From Cellulosimicrobium marinum (GTDB taxonomy: Bacteria; Actinomycetota; Actinomycetes; Actinomycetales; Cellulomonadaceae), in the NCBI RefSeq assembly GCF_020551945.1, contig NZ_JAJBZH010000001.1, positions 438,108 to 502,107 of the forward strand: a DNA stretch of 64,000 nucleotides, given 5' to 3'. This document shows, one piece after another, positions 9,199 through 18,067 of the stretch. Under the pieces are notes generated by a model, which saw only the letters and a list, made by a program, of their open reading frames with translations, searched no databases and was not told the DNA's origin. The first letter of the stretch is position 1; each line of letters starts with the position of its first letter. Both the position numbers and the translations under genes were made by a program.

Positions 9199-10533
9199 AT
9201 GAAGAGCTCGACCCGACAGTTCCGCCGGGGGGTGCGCGTCGCCGCGCTGCTCGCGGCCGGGACCCTGGCCCTGACCGCCTGCAACGGCGACGGGGGAGCC
9301 GCCGGCGACGGAGGGGGCGACGACGACGCGTCGGCCGACTCCGGTCCCGTGGAGATCCGGTTCTCCTGGTGGGGGTCGGACACGCGGCACGAGACGACGC
9401 AGGCCGTCATCGACCTGTTCGAGGACAAGAACCCCGACATCACGGTGGTCCCCGACTTCACCGACTGGGGCGGCTACTGGGACAAGCTCGCGACGACCGT
9501 CGCCGGCGGCGACACGCCCGACGTCATCACCCAGGAGGAGCGGTACCTCGCCGACTACGCCGCGCGCGGCGTCCTCGCCGACCTCGACGAGATCGGCGTC
9601 GACACGAGCATGATCGACGAGTCGGTCCTCGAGTCGGGCACCACCCAGGACGGCCTGTACGGCGTCGCGACGGGCGTCAACGCGTACTCGATCGTCGCCG
9701 ACCCGGCGATCTTCGAGGAGGCCGGCGTCCCCATGCCCGACGACAGCACGTGGACGTGGGAGGACTTCGTCGAGATCGCGAACGAGATCTCCGCGAACAC
9801 GCCCGACGACGTGTACGGCGTGCAGGAGTTCGGCGGCAACGAGGCGGGCTTCAACATCTTCGCCCGCCAGCACGGCCAGTCGCTCTACTCCCCGGACGGC
9901 GGGGTCGGGTACGACGACGCGCTGCTCGCCGAGTGGAACCAGATCACCATGGACCTCATCGAGGGCGGCGGCCAGCCCGACCCGGCCCGCAGCGTCGAGA
10001 TCGCCGAGGGCGGCCCCGAGCAGTCGCTGCTCGGCACGAACAAGGGCGCGATGGGCTTCTGGTGGTCCAACCAGCTCCCCGCGATCTCCAGCGCGGCGGG
10101 CCGCGAGCTGCAGCTCCTGCGCGTGCCGGGCGAGTCGGAGGCCGAGCGCACCGGCATGTACTTCAAGCCTGCCATGTACTACTCGGTCTCCAAGACGAGC
10201 GAGCACCCCGAGGCCGCCGCGGCGTTCGTCGACTTCCTCCTCAACGACCCCGAGGCCGGCGCGCTGATCCTCGCCGACCGCGGTCTGCCGTCGAACACGG
10301 ACGTGCGCGAGGCCATCCAGGACGACCTCGACCCGGCCGACCAGCAGTCCGCCGACTTCCTCGCCGGTCTGGAGAGCGAGATCGTCGACGGCCCGCCCGT
10401 GCCGCCGGAGGGCGCCGCCGAGGTCCCCGAGATCACGACGCGCATCAACACCGAGCTGATCTTCGGCCGCCTCAGCCCCGCCGACGCCGCGACGCAGTAC
10501 ACGAGCGAGGTCACCGCCGCGATCGGCGGCTGA
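9199..10533 (+). CDS. Sugar-binding lipoprotein of the ABC importer
   Basis: An extracytoplasmic solute-binding protein (family 1) of 444 residues that captures the sugar for the two permeases. The signal peptide (residues 1-29) ends in the lipobox LTAC, so Cys is lipid-anchored; an acidic Gly/Asp-rich tether follows. The mature domain starts VEIRFSWWGSDTRHE and contains the family motif GLPSNTDVREA near the C-terminus. The ATG at 9199 follows GAAGGAGA (9184-9191). The ligand is not evident from sequence; the downstream dehydratase points to a uronate- or aldonate-related sugar. Confidence 0.9.
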   Translation: MKSSTRQFRRGVRVAALLAAGTLALTACNGDGGAAGDGGGDDDASADSGPVEIRFSWWGSDTRHETTQAVIDLFEDKNPDITVVPDFTDWGGYWDKLATTVAGGDTPDVITQEERYLADYAARGVLADLDEIGVDTSMIDESVLESGTTQDGLYGVATGVNAYSIVADPAIFEEAGVPMPDDSTWTWEDFVEIANEISANTPDDVYGVQEFGGNEAGFNIFARQHGQSLYSPDGGVGYDDALLAEWNQITMDLIEGGGQPDPARSVEIAEGGPEQSLLGTNKGAMGFWWSNQLPAISSAAGRELQLLRVPGESEAERTGMYFKPAMYYSVSKTSEHPEAAAAFVDFLLNDPEAGALILADRGLPSNTDVREAIQDDLDPADQQSADFLAGLESEIVDGPPVPPEGAAEVPEITTRINTELIFGRLSPADAATQYTSEVTAAIGG

Positions 10534-10540
10534 CCCAGCC

Positions 10541-10572
10541 GGACCGGCGCCCCGTCCGCGGGGCGCCGGTCC
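10541..10572 (+). terminator. Strong hairpin after the binding-protein gene
   Basis: A perfect 13-base inverted repeat (GGACCGGCGCCCC, mirrored at 10560-10572) with a six-base loop begins seven bases after the stop of the binding-protein gene. No T-run follows. In ABC operons such hairpins often protect or partly terminate the message so that binding protein is made in excess over later genes, which fits the two enzyme genes downstream. Confidence 0.7.
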
Positions 10573-10658
10573 GCCGCAGCGTCCGCGCGCGCCCCCGCGC
10601 GGACGCCGCACCGGGCCCGTGCGAGGCCGCACGGCGAGGACCACCGAGAGGACAGAGC

Positions 10659-12059
10659 ATGACAACCGCAGGTGACCGCAGCACGCGGTACGCCGTCGTC
10701 GGGACCGGCCACCGCGCCCAGATGTACGTCGAGGCGCTGTGCGGGCCGCACGCCGACGTCGGCCGCGTCGTCGCCTGGTGCGAGCCCAACCCGCAGCGCG
10801 TCGCGTACTACGACGACCTCGTCGCCGAGCGCGCGCCCGCCTGGTGGGTCGAGCAGGGCCGCGCCGTCGCGGCGACCACGCCCGACGACCTCGAGCGCAC
10901 GATCGCCGAGCACGCCGTGGACCGCGTCGTCGTCACGGCGCCCGACGCGGACCACGCCGACCTCGTCGTGCGGGCCCTGCGCGCGGGGGCGGACGTCGTG
11001 CTGGAGAAGCCCATGACGACGTCGGCCGCGGGGGTCCGCGCGATCTCCGCCGCCGTCGAGGAGACCGGGCGCGAGCTCGTCCTCACCTTCAACTACCGCT
11101 ACTCGCCGCGGAACAGCGCGCTGCGCGAGGTCATCGCCTCGGGGGAGATCGGCGAGGTCACCGCCGTCCACCTGGAGTGGGTCCTCGACACCGTGCACGG
11201 CGCCGACTACTTCCGCCGCTGGCACCGCGACGCGGCACGCTCCGGCGGGCTGCTCGTCCACAAGGCCAGCCACCACTTCGACCTCGTGAACTGGTGGGTC
11301 GGCGACGAGCCGGAGTCGGTGAGCGCGCAGGCGCGCCGCCGGTTCTACGGGGCCGAGCACGCGCCCCCCGGCCACCGCCCCGTCCGCGGCACCCCGGGCC
11401 GGCCGGACGGGCCGCCGTCGGGCAGCACGGGCGACCCGTTCCTCCTCGACCTCACCGACGACCCGCGCCTCGCCGCCCTGTACCTCGACGCGGAGACGCA
11501 CGACGGGTACCGCCGCGACCAGGACCCCTTCGCGCCCGGCGTCACCATCGACGACACCATGTCGGTGCTCGTCGGGTACCGGGGCGGGGCCATGCTGTCG
11601 TACTCGCTCACCGCCTACGGGCCGTGGGAGGGGTACCGGGTGTCCGTCACGGGCACGCGCGGGCGCGCCGAGCTCGAGGTCGTGGAGCGCGCCGCGATCG
11701 AGCTGCGCGACGGCGTGCGGCCCGTCGTCGACCCGTCCGCCGTCGAGGACGCCACCGCGGACGCGGTCCGACGACGCGGCGACCGCCTCGTCGTCCAGCG
11801 TCACTGGGAGCCGGCCCGCGAGGTCGAGATCCCGGCGGGCAGCGGCGCGCACGGCGGCGGGGACGCCGTCATGCTGCGGGACCTGTTCCGCGGCGTCGCG
11901 GAGGACCCCCTCGGCCGGGCCGCCGGGCTGTCCGACGGCGTCGCCGCCACCGCCGTCGGGCTCGCGGCGAACGCCTCCGCCGCCACCGGACGCACCGTGC
12001 GGGTCGCCGACCTCGGCCTCGACGCTCCCCACGTCCTCGCCACGGGCGGCGCCCGGTGA
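10659..12059 (+). CDS. Gfo/Idh/MocA family oxidoreductase
   Basis: A 466-residue NAD(P)-dependent dehydrogenase, longer than the 330-390 residues usual for the family. The Rossmann fold opens RYAVVGTGHRAQMYVEAL; VLEKPMTTS near residue 113 carries the catalytic-site Lys, and GLLVHKASHHFDLVNWWVG near residue 195 is the substrate-side His motif. An insert rich in Gly/Pro/Arg around residues 235-275 explains the extra length. The gene is in the ABC sugar operon, with ATG at 10659 after GAGAGGACAGAG, and overlaps the dehydratase gene by four bases, so it likely oxidises the imported sugar or a derivative. Confidence 0.82.
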   Translation: MTTAGDRSTRYAVVGTGHRAQMYVEALCGPHADVGRVVAWCEPNPQRVAYYDDLVAERAPAWWVEQGRAVAATTPDDLERTIAEHAVDRVVVTAPDADHADLVVRALRAGADVVLEKPMTTSAAGVRAISAAVEETGRELVLTFNYRYSPRNSALREVIASGEIGEVTAVHLEWVLDTVHGADYFRRWHRDAARSGGLLVHKASHHFDLVNWWVGDEPESVSAQARRRFYGAEHAPPGHRPVRGTPGRPDGPPSGSTGDPFLLDLTDDPRLAALYLDAETHDGYRRDQDPFAPGVTIDDTMSVLVGYRGGAMLSYSLTAYGPWEGYRVSVTGTRGRAELEVVERAAIELRDGVRPVVDPSAVEDATADAVRRRGDRLVVQRHWEPAREVEIPAGSGAHGGGDAVMLRDLFRGVAEDPLGRAAGLSDGVAATAVGLAANASAATGRTVRVADLGLDAPHVLATGGAR

Positions 12060-13606
12060 CGGCGGCCCCCACGGCCCACCGGGCCCCGCTGCTCGTGCTG
12101 CGCGGGCAGGACGACGTCGCGGTCGCCACGCGCGACCTCGTCCCCGGCGAGATCGTCGCCCCCGACGACGGCGCGCCCGTCACCGCCCGCGACGCCGTGC
12201 CCCGCGGGCACAAGATGGCCCTGCGGGCGGTTGCCGCGGGCGACCCGGTGCGCAAGTACGGGCAGGTCATCGGCGTCGCCACGCGCGACGTCCGGCCCGG
12301 CGAGCACGTCCACGGCCACAACCTCGGGTTCGAGGAGGGAGAGCGCGAGCACGAGCTCGCGACCGTCCGCACCGACCTCACCGTGCCGCCCGGGCCCCGG
12401 CCCACGTTCCGCGGCTACCGCCGCGCGGACGGCCGCGTCGGTACCCGCTCGTACGTCGCGATCCTCACCTCCGTGAACTGCTCGGCGAGCACCGCGCGCA
12501 TGATCGCCGACCAGTTCCGCGGGTTCGCGACGGACGCGTACGACGACGTCGACGGCGTCGTCGCGCTCACCCACCAGTCCGGGTGCGGGCTCGTCCCGAC
12601 GAGCGAGGGCGCCCAGGTGCTGCTGCGCACCCTGCGCGGGTACGCCGCGCACCCCAACGTCACCGGCGTCCTCGTGCTGGGCCTCGGCTGCGAGATGATC
12701 GCCGTCGACACCGTCCTCGCGGGCGCCGAGCTCTCGCCGGACACCGTCGTGCGCACCCTGACGATCCAGGACACCGGCGGGGTCCGGGCCACCGTGCGCG
12801 CCGGCGTCGAGGCCGTCCGCGAGATGGTCGAGGAGATCGACGCCCGGTTCGAGCGCACCGAGTGCGACGTGTCCGAGCTCGTCCTCGGGCTGAACTGCGG
12901 CGGGTCGGACGGGTACTCCGGCATCACCGCCAACCCCGCCCTCGGGATCGCGTCCGACCGCCTCGTCGCCTACGGCGGCACGTCCGCGCTCGCCGAGACC
13001 CCCGAGGTCTTCGGCGCCGAGCACCTGCTCACCCGGCGCGCCGTCACGCCCGAGGTCGGGCAGCGCCTCCTCGACCGGCTCGCCTGGTGGCGGGAGTACG
13101 CCGCCGCCGGCGGCGGCAGCCTCGACAACAACCCCTCGCCCGGGAACAAGGCCGGCGGCCTCACCACCATCCTCGAGAAGTCGCTCGGCGCCGTCGCGAA
13201 GGGCGGCCAGGCCGACCTCGCCGCCGTGCACGAGTACGCCGAGCCCATGACCACCCCCGGGTTCGTGTTCATGGACACCCCCGGCTACGACCCGGTCTCC
13301 GTCACCGGCCTCGTCGCGGGCGGCGCCACCGTCGTCTGCTTCACCACCGGTCGCGGCTCCGTGTTCGGGTGCAAGCCCACCCCGTCGATCAAGCTCGGGA
13401 CGAACAGCGAGCTGTTCGCCCGCATGGGCGACGACGTCGACATCGACTGCGGCCGCGTCGTCGAGGGCACCGCGACGCTCGAGCAGGTCGCCGACGAGAT
13501 CTTCGACCGCATCCTCGCCGTCGCGTCGGGCGAGCAGACCGCGAGCGAGGACCTCGACCTCGGCGGCGAGGAGTTCGTGCCCTGGCAGCTCGGGACCGTC
13601 ACCTGA
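12056..13606 (+). CDS. UxaA-family altronate/galactarate-type dehydratase
   Basis: A 516-residue sugar-acid dehydratase of the UxaA/GarD family. The N-terminal SAF-like domain (about residues 10-95, VATRDLVPGEIVAP through GHNLGF) is followed by the large catalytic domain with conserved Cys-containing motifs (HQSGCGL, GLGCEM, LNCGGSDGYSGITANPALG) and the C-terminal FTTGRGSVFGCKPTPSIK. UxaA enzymes turn altronate into 2-keto-3-deoxygluconate in galacturonate breakdown; the exact substrate here is inferred. GTG at 12056 overlaps the preceding stop (GTGA), so it is the operon's last gene. No UxaB/UxaC or KDG kinase is in the window. Confidence 0.85.
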   Translation: MTAAPTAHRAPLLVLRGQDDVAVATRDLVPGEIVAPDDGAPVTARDAVPRGHKMALRAVAAGDPVRKYGQVIGVATRDVRPGEHVHGHNLGFEEGEREHELATVRTDLTVPPGPRPTFRGYRRADGRVGTRSYVAILTSVNCSASTARMIADQFRGFATDAYDDVDGVVALTHQSGCGLVPTSEGAQVLLRTLRGYAAHPNVTGVLVLGLGCEMIAVDTVLAGAELSPDTVVRTLTIQDTGGVRATVRAGVEAVREMVEEIDARFERTECDVSELVLGLNCGGSDGYSGITANPALGIASDRLVAYGGTSALAETPEVFGAEHLLTRRAVTPEVGQRLLDRLAWWREYAAAGGGSLDNNPSPGNKAGGLTTILEKSLGAVAKGGQADLAAVHEYAEPMTTPGFVFMDTPGYDPVSVTGLVAGGATVVCFTTGRGSVFGCKPTPSIKLGTNSELFARMGDDVDIDCGRVVEGTATLEQVADEIFDRILAVASGEQTASEDLDLGGEEFVPWQLGTVT

Positions 13607-13647
13607 CCCGTCCGGGACGCCCGGGACCGCGTGACATGATCGTCCCC

Positions 13648-14673
13648 ATGCTCACTCCCGCCACCGGCGCGGCCGGGTCGCGCATCGTCGGCCTCGGTCA
13701 CCACCAGCCCGAGAAGACCCTCACGAACGACGACATCGCCCGCCTCGTCGAGACGAACGACGAGTGGATCCGCTCGCGCACCGGGATCGTCACCCGCCAC
13801 GTCGCCGACGACGACACGACCGTCGCCGACATGGCCGTCGGGGCCGCCCGCCACGCGCTCGACGACGCCGGCGTCGCCGCCGCCGACGTCGACCTCGTGA
13901 TCGTCGCCACCGCGACCGCCGTCGACCGCTCGCCCAACACCGCCGGCCGCGTCGCCTACCACCTGCGCACCGGCGTCATGCCCGGGCGGTCCACGCCCGA
14001 GGAGGCGTCCGAGCTCGACCTGCGCGGCGTCGTCGGGCCCGCCGTGCTCGACGTCAACGTCGCCTGCTCCGGGTTTGCGCACTCCCTCGCCCTCGCCGAC
14101 CAGGCGATCCGCGCCGGGTCCGCGCGCACGGCCGTCGTCATCGGCGCCGAGAAGCTCACCGCCTTCACCGACTGGACCGACCGCAGCACCTGCATCCTCA
14201 CCGCCGACGGCGCGGGCGCCGCCGTGCTCCAGGCCACCGACACCCCCGGCGTCGGCCCCGTGACCTGGGGGTCCGAGCCCGACCTCACGCCAGCCGTGCT
14301 CATCGAGGCCCCCGCCGACCGGTTCGCGCAGGACGGACGCGCCGTCTTCAAGTGGGCCATCACGCGCGCGGCCGAGCGGGCACGCAGCGTCGTCGAACGG
14401 TCCGGCGTCGCGCTCGACGACATCGAGGTGCTCGTCGCGCACCAGGCCAACCTGCGCATCATCGAACCGCTCGCCAAGGCCCTCGGCATGGAGTCCCGCG
14501 TGGTGGTGGCCGACATCGTCGAGTCCGGCAACACGTCCGCCGCCTCCATCCCCCTCGGCCTGTCGAAGTGGTGGCACGCCGGGAAGATCCCCGCGGGCGT
14601 CCCGGCGCTGCTGTTCGGCTTCGGCGGCGGCTTCGCCTGGGCCGGGCAGGTCGTGGAGACGCCCTCGCGCTGA
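13648..14673 (+). CDS. 3-oxoacyl-ACP synthase III (KAS III)-like protein
   Basis: A thiolase-fold condensing enzyme of about 341 residues. The Cys-His-Asn triad of KAS III is intact: NVACSGFAHS, AHQANLRI and ESGNTSAAS. Compared with ordinary FabH there is an extra segment of about 20 residues just before the active-site Cys (VMPGRSTPEEASELDLRGVV), so the acyl pocket may differ. It stands alone, with no fab or polyketide genes nearby, so a role in routine fatty-acid initiation is doubtful. The start is ambiguous: ATG at 13648 or 12 bases earlier at 13636; neither has a good ribosome site. Confidence 0.8.
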   Translation: MLTPATGAAGSRIVGLGHHQPEKTLTNDDIARLVETNDEWIRSRTGIVTRHVADDDTTVADMAVGAARHALDDAGVAAADVDLVIVATATAVDRSPNTAGRVAYHLRTGVMPGRSTPEEASELDLRGVVGPAVLDVNVACSGFAHSLALADQAIRAGSARTAVVIGAEKLTAFTDWTDRSTCILTADGAGAAVLQATDTPGVGPVTWGSEPDLTPAVLIEAPADRFAQDGRAVFKWAITRAAERARSVVERSGVALDDIEVLVAHQANLRIIEPLAKALGMESRVVVADIVESGNTSAASIPLGLSKWWHAGKIPAGVPALLFGFGGGFAWAGQVVETPSR

Positions 14674-14685
14674 GGTCGTCGTCCG

Positions 14686-14740
14686 CCGTCCGCCGGAGGC
14701 TGCGCGGGGGCGCCCCCGCGGGGCCACCACCGGCGGACGG
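14686..14740 (+). terminator. Nested hairpin terminator after the KAS III gene
   Basis: CCGTCCGCCGG at 14686-14696 pairs perfectly with CCGGCGGACGG at 14730-14740, and inside it CGCGGGGG pairs with CCCCCGCG (14703-14720). It begins 13 bases after the stop and precedes the next gene by about 30 bases. There is no T-run, as is common in high-GC Actinobacteria. Confidence 0.65.
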
Positions 14741-14772
14741 CGCGTGACGTCGGCGCGCGGCAGAATGGGGTC

Positions 14773-15822
14773 ATGCCCCTCACCCCGCGCTACGTCGCCG
14801 CCGACGACCGATACGACACGATGACCTACCGTCGGACGGGGCGCAGCGGCCTCGACCTGCCCGCGATCTCCCTCGGCCTGTGGCACAACTTCGGCGACGT
14901 GAACCCGTTCGAGACGCAGCGCGCCGTGCTGCGCCGCGCGTTCGACCTCGGGATCACGCACTTCGACCTCGCCAACAACTACGGGCCGCCCTACGGGTCG
15001 GCCGAGGAGAACTTCGGGCGCCACCTCGCCCGCGACCTCGGCGCCTACCGCGACGAGCTCGTCATCTCGTCCAAGGCCGGCTACGACATGTGGCCGGGCC
15101 CGTACGGCGACGGCGGGTCGCGCAAGTACCTCCTGTCGTCGCTCGACCAGTCGCTGCAGCGCATGGGACTCGACTACGTCGACGTCTTCTACCACCACCG
15201 CCCGGACCCCAGCACGCCGCTCGAGGAGTCCATGAGGGCCCTGCACGACGCCGTCCAGGCCGGCAAGGCCCTGTACGTCGGCGTCTCCAACTACTCGCCC
15301 GCGCGCACCCGCGAGGCCGCCGCGATCCTCGCCGACCTCGGCACGCCCCTCCTCATCCACCAGCCGAGCTACTCGATGCTCAACCGCCACGTCGAGGACC
15401 CTGCGCACGAGGACCGGTACGACGGCGCGCAGACCGAGTCGCTGCTCGACGTCGTCGGCGACCTGGGCGTCGGCACCATCGTCTTCTCCCCGCTCCAGCA
15501 GGGCCTCCTCACCGACCGCTACCTGTCCGGGTCCGCCCCCGAGGGCTCGCGGGCCGCACGCCCCGACTCGCCGTTCCTGTCCGGCGACGACCTCGACGAG
15601 GACTACCTCGCGACGGCGCGCGCCCTGAACGAGATCGCGCAGGGCCGCGGGCAGTCCCTCGCACAGCTCGCCCTCGCGTGGGTGCTGCGCGACGATCGCG
15701 TCACCTCCGCCCTCGTCGGCGCGAGCAGCGTCGGCCAGCTCGAGAACAGCGTCGCCGCGCTCTCCGCCCCCGCGCTCACCGACGACGAGACCGCCGCGAT
15801 CGAGAAGGCCCTCGCGAGGTAG
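14773..15822 (+). CDS. Aldo-keto reductase, YghZ (AKR14)-like
   Basis: A 349-residue NADPH-dependent reductase of small aldehydes. The YghZ-type signature LGLWHNFGD is present, and the catalytic tetrad can be read: Asp and Tyr in HFDLANNYG, Lys in ISSKAGYDMW, His in VFYHHRPDP. C-terminal GASSVGQLENSV binds the cofactor phosphate. E. coli YghZ reduces L-glyceraldehyde 3-phosphate and methylglyoxal; the same role is likely but not proven. The stop codon TAG at 15820-15822 lies inside the first 21-base unit of the structured repeat, so that repeat sets the end of the protein. Confidence 0.87.
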   Translation: MPLTPRYVAADDRYDTMTYRRTGRSGLDLPAISLGLWHNFGDVNPFETQRAVLRRAFDLGITHFDLANNYGPPYGSAEENFGRHLARDLGAYRDELVISSKAGYDMWPGPYGDGGSRKYLLSSLDQSLQRMGLDYVDVFYHHRPDPSTPLEESMRALHDAVQAGKALYVGVSNYSPARTREAAAILADLGTPLLIHQPSYSMLNRHVEDPAHEDRYDGAQTESLLDVVGDLGVGTIVFSPLQQGLLTDRYLSGSAPEGSRAARPDSPFLSGDDLDEDYLATARALNEIAQGRGQSLAQLALAWVLRDDRVTSALVGASSVGQLENSVAALSAPALTDDETAAIEKALAR

Positions 15823-16138
15823 TACCGGGGTCTGCCGAGGTAGTACCGAGGTCGCGCGAGGTAGTACCGGGGTTCTCGTGCCCGACGTCGCGTGGTCGCC
15901 CTGGGAGTCGGGGTGGGTGGGGCGCCGCGTCTTCCATCCGCCGCTCGTTCCTCGCGGCTCCCGCCAGACCCACCACGACGCGGCGCCCCACCCACCCCTC
16001 CCGGTGCCGTCCCACCTGGGTGACCGCGCGCCGTCGGGCACCACCGACCAGCGACTGGGCCGTTGCCGGCGCACCTGGCTACTACCTCGGCGGACCACGG
16101 TTCTACGTCGCGGGACCACGGTTCCCCGTCGGCGAGGT
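15816..16138. repeat. Structured intergenic repeat, copy 1
   Basis: About 320 bp between two convergent genes. Left arm: three tandem 21-base units of the type GAGGTAGTACCGGGGTCTGCC (15816, 15837, 15858). Centre: a perfect 21-base inverted repeat (15911-15931 with 15977-15997) closing a 45-base loop that itself contains GCCGC/GCGGC pairing around TCGTTCCTC. Right arm (16078-16138): degenerate inverted copies of the 21-base unit. It provides the stop codons of both flanking genes. It resembles a REP/MITE-like element or a bidirectional terminator; no transposase gene is inside. Confidence 0.85.
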
Positions 16139-17455
16139 GTTAGCGGCCGACGAGGCGGTGGCGGCCCGGGCGAGGAGGAGCCGACGTTCGTGGCGGGTCG
16201 GGGCGAGGGCGGCGGCGCGCTCGAGCACGTCCGCGGCCTCGGCGTGCCGACCGAGGCGCGTGAGCACGTCGCCGCGCACCGCCCCGTAGAGGTGGTGGCG
16301 CGCCAGCCGGGGGTCGTCGTGCACGGCGTCGAGCACGGCCAGGGCGGGCTCGGGGCCGTCCGCCATGAGCACGGCCACGGCGCGGTTGAGCTCGACGACG
16401 GGCGACGGGGCGACGCTCGCGAGCGCGTCGTACAACGACACGATCGCCTCCCAGTCGGTGTCGGCGAACGTGGCGGCGCGCGCGTGGCACGCCGCGATCG
16501 CGGCCTGCAGCGTGTACGGGCCGAGCACGCGCCCGCTGCGCGTGCCGAGCGCGAACGCACGGTCGAGCGCGGCGAGGCCGTGCCCGACGAGCAGCCGGTC
16601 CCAGCGCGAACGGTCCTGGTCCTCCAGGAGGACGGGCTCGCCGTCGGGCCCCGTGCGGGCCGCGAAGCGCGACGCCTGCAGCTCCATGAGCGCGACGAGG
16701 CCGTGCACCTCCGGCTCGCGAGGCAGCAGACCGGCGAGGACGCGGCCGAGACGCATCGCGTCCTCCGCGAGGTCGCGACGCACCCACGCGTCGCCCGACG
16801 TCGCCGAGTACCCCTCGGTGAACACGACGTACACGACCTCGAGGACGGCCGGGAGGCGTGCGGCGAGCTCGTCGGCCTGCGGCACCTCGAACGACACGCG
16901 CGCCTCGGCGAGCGTGCGCTTGGCGCGCGAGACGCGCTGCCCGAGCGTCGCGGACGGGACGAGGAACGCGCGGGCGATCTCGTCGGTCGTCAGCCCGCCG
17001 ACGAGCCGCAGCGTCAGCGCGACGCGCGCCTCCCGCGGGAGCACGGGGTGGCACGCGACGAGGACGAGGGCGAGCAGGTCGTCGTCCACGGGATCCTCGA
17101 CCACCCGGTCGGGTGCGGGGACGCTCCCCACGAGGACGGCACCGCCGTCGTGCCCGCGCGCCGCGCCGCCCCGCGCGGCGGGCGCGGCGAGGTCCGCCGC
17201 GAGCCGCGCGTACTTCTCGTCGCGCGTGCGCTCGCGGCGGACCAGGTCGACGGCGCGACGTCGGGCGACGGTCGTGAGCCACGCGCCGGGGCTGTCGGGC
17301 ACGCCGTCCACGGGCCACTGCTCGAGCGCGGCGACGAACGCCTCCTGCGCGACGTCCTCGGCGAGACCCACGTCGCGCAGGGTGCGGGCGAGGCCGGCGA
17401 CGAGGCGCGGGGACTCGATGCGCCAGACGGCCTCGACGGTGCGTCGCGCGTCCAT
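16103..17455 (-). CDS. ECF42-type RNA polymerase sigma factor
   Basis: A 450-residue sigma-70 family regulator. Region 2 (about residues 10-85: DVAQEAFVAALEQWP, AWLTTVARRRAVD) and region 4 (about 125-180: LVGGLTTDEIARAFLVPSATLGQRVSRAKRTL) are at the N-terminus, followed by a long DUF6596/TPR-like C-terminal domain, the hallmark of the ECF42 group, which has no anti-sigma factor and is thought to be controlled through that domain. The ATG at 17455 is favoured by homology (MDARRTVEAVWRIESPRL). The DGPF-protein gene directly upstream is the standard ECF42 partner. The last dozen residues and the stop are encoded by the right arm of repeat copy 1. Confidence 0.9.
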   Translation of the reverse strand: MDARRTVEAVWRIESPRLVAGLARTLRDVGLAEDVAQEAFVAALEQWPVDGVPDSPGAWLTTVARRRAVDLVRRERTRDEKYARLAADLAAPAARGGAARGHDGGAVLVGSVPAPDRVVEDPVDDDLLALVLVACHPVLPREARVALTLRLVGGLTTDEIARAFLVPSATLGQRVSRAKRTLAEARVSFEVPQADELAARLPAVLEVVYVVFTEGYSATSGDAWVRRDLAEDAMRLGRVLAGLLPREPEVHGLVALMELQASRFAARTGPDGEPVLLEDQDRSRWDRLLVGHGLAALDRAFALGTRSGRVLGPYTLQAAIAACHARAATFADTDWEAIVSLYDALASVAPSPVVELNRAVAVLMADGPEPALAVLDAVHDDPRLARHHLYGAVRGDVLTRLGRHAEAADVLERAAALAPTRHERRLLLARAATASSAANTSPTGNRGPAT

Positions 17456-17504
17456 GCGTGCGCTCCTCGCCCGCGCGGGCCGGCCGACCCCTCCGCCCTC
17501 GCCC

Positions 17505-17939
17505 TCAGCCGTGCTGCGCCTTGATCTGCTCGGCGAGGCGCTCGTCCTTCTCGCGCTGCTCGGGCGTGTACTCCGCACCGAAGTCCTCCACCTCGAAGAC
17601 CGGCCGGATCTCGAGCACCTGGGTGGTGCCGTACTTCGGGTCGGACGGGCACTTCCGCGCCCACTCGACGGCCTCCTCCAGCGAGGAGACCTGCCAGACC
17701 CAGTACCCGGCGAGCAGCTCCTTGGACTCGGTGAACGGCCCGTCGACGACGGACGTGCCGCCGCCCTCGAAGACGACGCGCGCGCCGGTCGCGCTGGGCT
17801 GGAGACCCTGGCCGTCGAGCATGGCGCCGGCCTTGACGAGCTCCTCGTTGTACGCGCCCATCCGGGCGAGCATCTCCTCGGTCGGGGCGATCTTGTCCTC
17901 GTCCGCGCCGGTACCGGTGATCAGGACCATGACTCGCAT
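17505..17939 (-). CDS. DGPF/YCII-domain protein
   Basis: A 144-residue protein with the YCII-related ferredoxin-like fold. The namesake motif DGPFTESKELLAGYWVW is intact, along with the conserved opening MRVMVLITGT and EMLARMGAYNEELVKAGAML. Such DGPF proteins are nearly always encoded next to, and are targets of, ECF42 sigma factors; their biochemical function is not known. It is 49 bases upstream of the sigma gene on the same strand, so the two form an operon. ATG 17939 is preceded by a GAGGAGGAA ribosome site on the minus strand. Confidence 0.88.
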   Translation of the reverse strand: MRVMVLITGTGADEDKIAPTEEMLARMGAYNEELVKAGAMLDGQGLQPSATGARVVFEGGGTSVVDGPFTESKELLAGYWVWQVSSLEEAVEWARKCPSDPKYGTTQVLEIRPVFEVEDFGAEYTPEQREKDERLAEQIKAQHG

Positions 17940-18067
17940 GACGTTCCTCCTCGGTGAGTGCCCCTCGACCGTAGTGCCGAGGGGGCGGGTTCACCAGGAC
18001 GTCGAACGAGGTACGGCCGGTTTCGACACGACCGCGCGACGAGTTCCGCGCGGGTCCTCGCCGGTGC

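Noticed and set aside
15816-15878. 21-base direct repeats as a CRISPR array
   Set aside because: Units are adjacent with no unique spacers and there are no cas genes.
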